Positions 61,737-64,000 of a stretch of 64,000 nt of DNA are shown here, piece by piece. Under the pieces are notes generated by a model, which saw only the letters and a list, made by a program, of their open reading frames with translations, had not been told where the DNA came from and ran no database searches. Position 1 is the first letter of the stretch. Each line of letters begins with the position of its first letter. The translations under genes were made by a program, and so were the position numbers. Source of the stretch: Paracoccus hibiscisoli (GTDB lineage: Bacteria; Pseudomonadota; Alphaproteobacteria; Rhodobacterales; Rhodobacteraceae); contig NZ_SUNH01000021.1 in NCBI RefSeq assembly GCF_005048265.1, positions 1 through 64,000 of the forward strand, in the 5' to 3' direction.

Positions 61737-64000
61737 TCAGCTCTCCTCCTCGGGCTTGCGGCGGGTGGACATGCCGCGCAGCAGCGCGAATGCCGCGATG
61801 GCCGCGATGGCGACGACGGTGACCTCGCCAAAGGTGTCCAGGGCGCGGAAATCGACCAGGATCACGTTGACGATGTTGCGGCCATAGGCCTCGGGATAGG
61901 AGGCCGCCTCGAAGAAGGTCGTCAGGCGACGGTCGAAATCGGTGGCCAGCACCGAGATCATCAGGAAGGTCGTCACCAGACCCATGCCGCCCGCGATCAT
62001 CGCGTGACCGGCGCGGAAGGTCGCCTTGGAGCGGCGCGGCAGATAGGGCAGCCGCAGCATCACGACGCTGACCAGCACGACGACCAGAACCTCGACCAGC
62101 AGCTGGGTGATGGCCACGTCGGGCGCGCTGAACATGATGAAGATCAGCGCGACGCCGATGCCCGTCACCCCCATGGCCGCCACGGCGGTCATGCGGCTGT
62201 GGGTCCAGACCGTCAGCATCGCGCCCGCCGCGATCAGGCCCAGCACGGCCCATTGCACGGGATGGATGCCCTCGGTCGTCAGGCTGAGGCCCGACCGGAA
62301 TGCGCCCTTGATCAGATAGGTGCCGCCCACCAGCACAACGAAGGTGCCAAATGTCACCGCCATATAGCGCTGCAGGCTGCCGTTCTGGATCAGGCGCGTC
62401 TGCCAGGCGGCAAAGGCCTTGAACCCCTCCAGCAGCCGGTCCCAGCCCGCATCGAAATCGACGGGGTTGCGCGCCTCGAAGGCGGCCAGGCGGGTGCGGA
62501 TGGCCTCGTGCCGGCGATAGACCAGCCAGCCCGCCAGGAAGGTCAGCAGCGACAGGATCAGCGCCATGTTGACGCCGCCCCACAGGTACAGATGCACCTC
62601 GCGGACCTCTCCGAAGACGGCATGGGTGGCGGGGCCGACCAGGTAATAGCCCAGCACGCCCGGCACCAGACCGAAGATCAGCGACAGCGCGCCCAGGACC
62701 AGCGGCCCGGCCAGCATCGGCCAGGGGCCCTCATGCGGCTCGGTGGGGGTCGGGCGCAGATCGCCCCGGAAGGGCTTCAGCGCGACGATGCCGCCGACCG
62801 CGAACATCATGACGGATGCAGCAAAGGCCATGATCGTGACCCAGAACGCGCCGAACCCCTCCAGGCCCAGACCGGCCTTGTACATGAATTCCTTGCCGAT
62901 AAAGCCGACCATGGGCGGGATGCCCGCCATGCTGATCGCGGCCAGGGCTGCCGCCAGACCGGTCAGCGGCATCGCCTTGGACAGGCCGCCCAGCACGCCC
63001 GCCTCGCGGGTGCCGGTGGCATGGTCCACGATGCCGATCATCAGGAACAGCGCCGCCTTGTAGAGCGAATGCACCACCAGGAACAGCATCGCCGCCATGA
63101 TCGCGTAATGCGTGCCCGCCCCCAGGAACATCGTCAGCGTGCCAAGCGCCATCAGCGTGGTATAGGCCAGCACCTGCTTGATGTCGGTCTGGCGCATCGC
63201 CATGACCGAGGCAAAGACCGCCGTCACGCCCCCGAACAGCGTCAGGATCCAGAACCACGCATCCGTCCCGCCCAGGGCGGGGTTCATGCGCGCCATCAGG
63301 AAGATGCCCGCCTTGACCATCGTCGCGCTGTGCAGATAGGCCGACACGGGCGTCGGCGCGGCCATCGCGTTGGGCAGCCAGAAATGGAACGGCACCTGCG
63401 CCGATTTGGTGAAGGTCCCCGCCAGGAACAGCAGCAGGATCGCCAGATACCAGGGATGCGCGCGCAGCATGTCGCCCTGAGTCAGGATCTCGGACAGCTG
63501 GAAGGTGCCCGCGACATTGCCCAGCACGATCATCCCGCCCAGCAGGATCAGCCCGCCCGTCCCCGTCACCAGCAGCGCCTGCAGCGCCGAACGCCGCGAC
63601 TTGGCGCTGTCGGCGTTAAAGCCGATCAGCAGGTAGGAGGCGATGGTCGTGATCTCCCAGAACACGAACAGCATGATCAGGTTGTCGGCCAGCACCAGCC
63701 CCAGCATGCCCACCATGAACATCAGCAGATAGCTGACGAACCGCGGATAATCGGGATGCTGGCCCAGATAGCGCGCCGAATACAGCGTGACCGCGGCGCC
63801 GATCCCGGTGATCAGCAGCACGAAGGTCATCGACAGGCCGTCCAGCAGCACCGACAGGTTGATGCCCAGAGACGGCACCCAGTCGATGCCGTGGACCTGT
63901 GGCCCCAGCGCAATCTGGGGCAGCAGCCCCAGGAAATACAAAAACAGGATCGACGGGAACGCGATCGAGATCCAGCCCGCAGCCCCCCCCATCACGCGAT
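61737..64000 (-). CDS. mrpA: Mrp-type Na+/H+ antiporter subunit A (partial, N-terminus beyond the window)
   Basis: Large NuoL-like proton-translocating subunit. About 750 residues are visible and the frame is open to the window edge, so the first few dozen residues are missing. Conserved parts include LFVFWEITTIASYLLIGFN, FHFWLPNAMAAPTPVSAYLH with the helix-break Pro, and VHSLYKAALFLMIGIVDHAT. The C-terminal third (FIMFSAPDVAITQLLVEVL and after) is the DUF4040/MbhD-E-like extension normal for MrpA. It leads the operon that secures Na+/H+ exchange and pH or salt tolerance. Confidence 0.94.
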   Translation of the reverse strand, partial: RVMGGAAGWISIAFPSILFLYFLGLLPQIALGPQVHGIDWVPSLGINLSVLLDGLSMTFVLLITGIGAAVTLYSARYLGQHPDYPRFVSYLLMFMVGMLGLVLADNLIMLFVFWEITTIASYLLIGFNADSAKSRRSALQALLVTGTGGLILLGGMIVLGNVAGTFQLSEILTQGDMLRAHPWYLAILLLFLAGTFTKSAQVPFHFWLPNAMAAPTPVSAYLHSATMVKAGIFLMARMNPALGGTDAWFWILTLFGGVTAVFASVMAMRQTDIKQVLAYTTLMALGTLTMFLGAGTHYAIMAAMLFLVVHSLYKAALFLMIGIVDHATGTREAGVLGGLSKAMPLTGLAAALAAISMAGIPPMVGFIGKEFMYKAGLGLEGFGAFWVTIMAFAASVMMFAVGGIVALKPFRGDLRPTPTEPHEGPWPMLAGPLVLGALSLIFGLVPGVLGYYLVGPATHAVFGEVREVHLYLWGGVNMALILSLLTFLAGWLVYRRHEAIRTRLAAFEARNPVDFDAGWDRLLEGFKAFAAWQTRLIQNGSLQRYMAVTFGTFVVLVGGTYLIKGAFRSGLSLTTEGIHPVQWAVLGLIAAGAMLTVWTHSRMTAVAAMGVTGIGVALIFIMFSAPDVAITQLLVEVLVVVLVSVVMLRLPYLPRRSKATFRAGHAMIAGGMGLVTTFLMISVLATDFDRRLTTFFEAASYPEAYGRNIVNVILVDFRALDTFGEVTVVAIAAIAAFALLRGMSTRRKPEEES

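Overview
The window is high-GC bacterial DNA with tightly packed, often overlapping genes. Gene content points to an alphaproteobacterium of the Rhodobacterales, most like Paracoccus: tatABC beside a DUF815 ATPase and a ScfR-type regulator, a glutaryl-CoA dehydrogenase module, HflKC/Do-protease, a seven-gene Mrp antiporter, and two glutamyltransferase operons. The species assignment is inference from gene families. No rRNA, tRNA, CRISPR array or complete insertion sequence was seen. The left edge carries the tail of an IS5-type element, and the right edge cuts the Mrp subunit A gene.

Layout. 1-126: end of an insertion sequence. 135-3918 (minus): XRE/DUF2083 regulator, DUF815 ATPase and tatCBA. 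4069-6502: MarC protein, membrane-anchored aspartic protease and an M20 amidohydrolase. 6609-12629 (minus): an aldehyde-oxidoreductase-like molybdoenzyme (FeS, FAD and Mo subunits) with an FdhF/YdeP-type molybdoenzyme as its last gene. 12712-16020: a transporter and gamma-glutamyltransferase operon divergent from a GntR regulator. 16005-20185: RND efflux pump without an outer-membrane partner. 20388-21892: inositol-monophosphatase-like and FkbM genes. 22097-26212 (plus): a tight five-gene operon of riboflavin/pterin-type enzymes. 26196-29535: glutaryl-CoA metabolism (type III CoA transferase, glutaryl-CoA dehydrogenase, divergent LysR).

29538-44217 is a catabolic/transport region for nitrogenous compounds. 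It holds a NitT/TauT-type ABC importer with a second gamma-glutamyltransferase, a GntR regulator, an NTF2-like protein and a cytosine-deaminase-like amidohydrolase. Next come an oligopeptide-type ABC importer operon ending in an amidase and a RidA protein, and a divergent Asp/Glu/hydantoin-racemase-fold protein. Two nearly identical 14-bp operator-like palindromes (33707-33720 and 34984-34997) tie the NitT operon, the GntR gene and the amidohydrolase into one probable regulon.

44218-45038 has no convincing gene. From 45039 the window is mostly housekeeping: DUF2141 protein, 2Fe-2S ferredoxin, Do-type protease, HflC/HflK (HflC has a long Pro-Ala-Glu tail), glutathione reductase, ribose-5-phosphate isomerase, a soluble orphan histidine kinase in an operon with gamma carbonic anhydrase and guanylate kinase, a PAS protein, a double-GNAT protein, RNase D and mrpABCDEFG.

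The best candidate for an undescribed system is the operon at 22097-26212: GTP cyclohydrolase II, a dehydrogenase lacking the usual zinc cysteine, a 6-pyruvoyltetrahydropterin-synthase-fold protein that has lost most catalytic residues, a methyltransferase, and a RibD-type reductase without its deaminase domain. Together they suggest synthesis of a modified, non-deaminated ribityl-pyrimidine or pterin.
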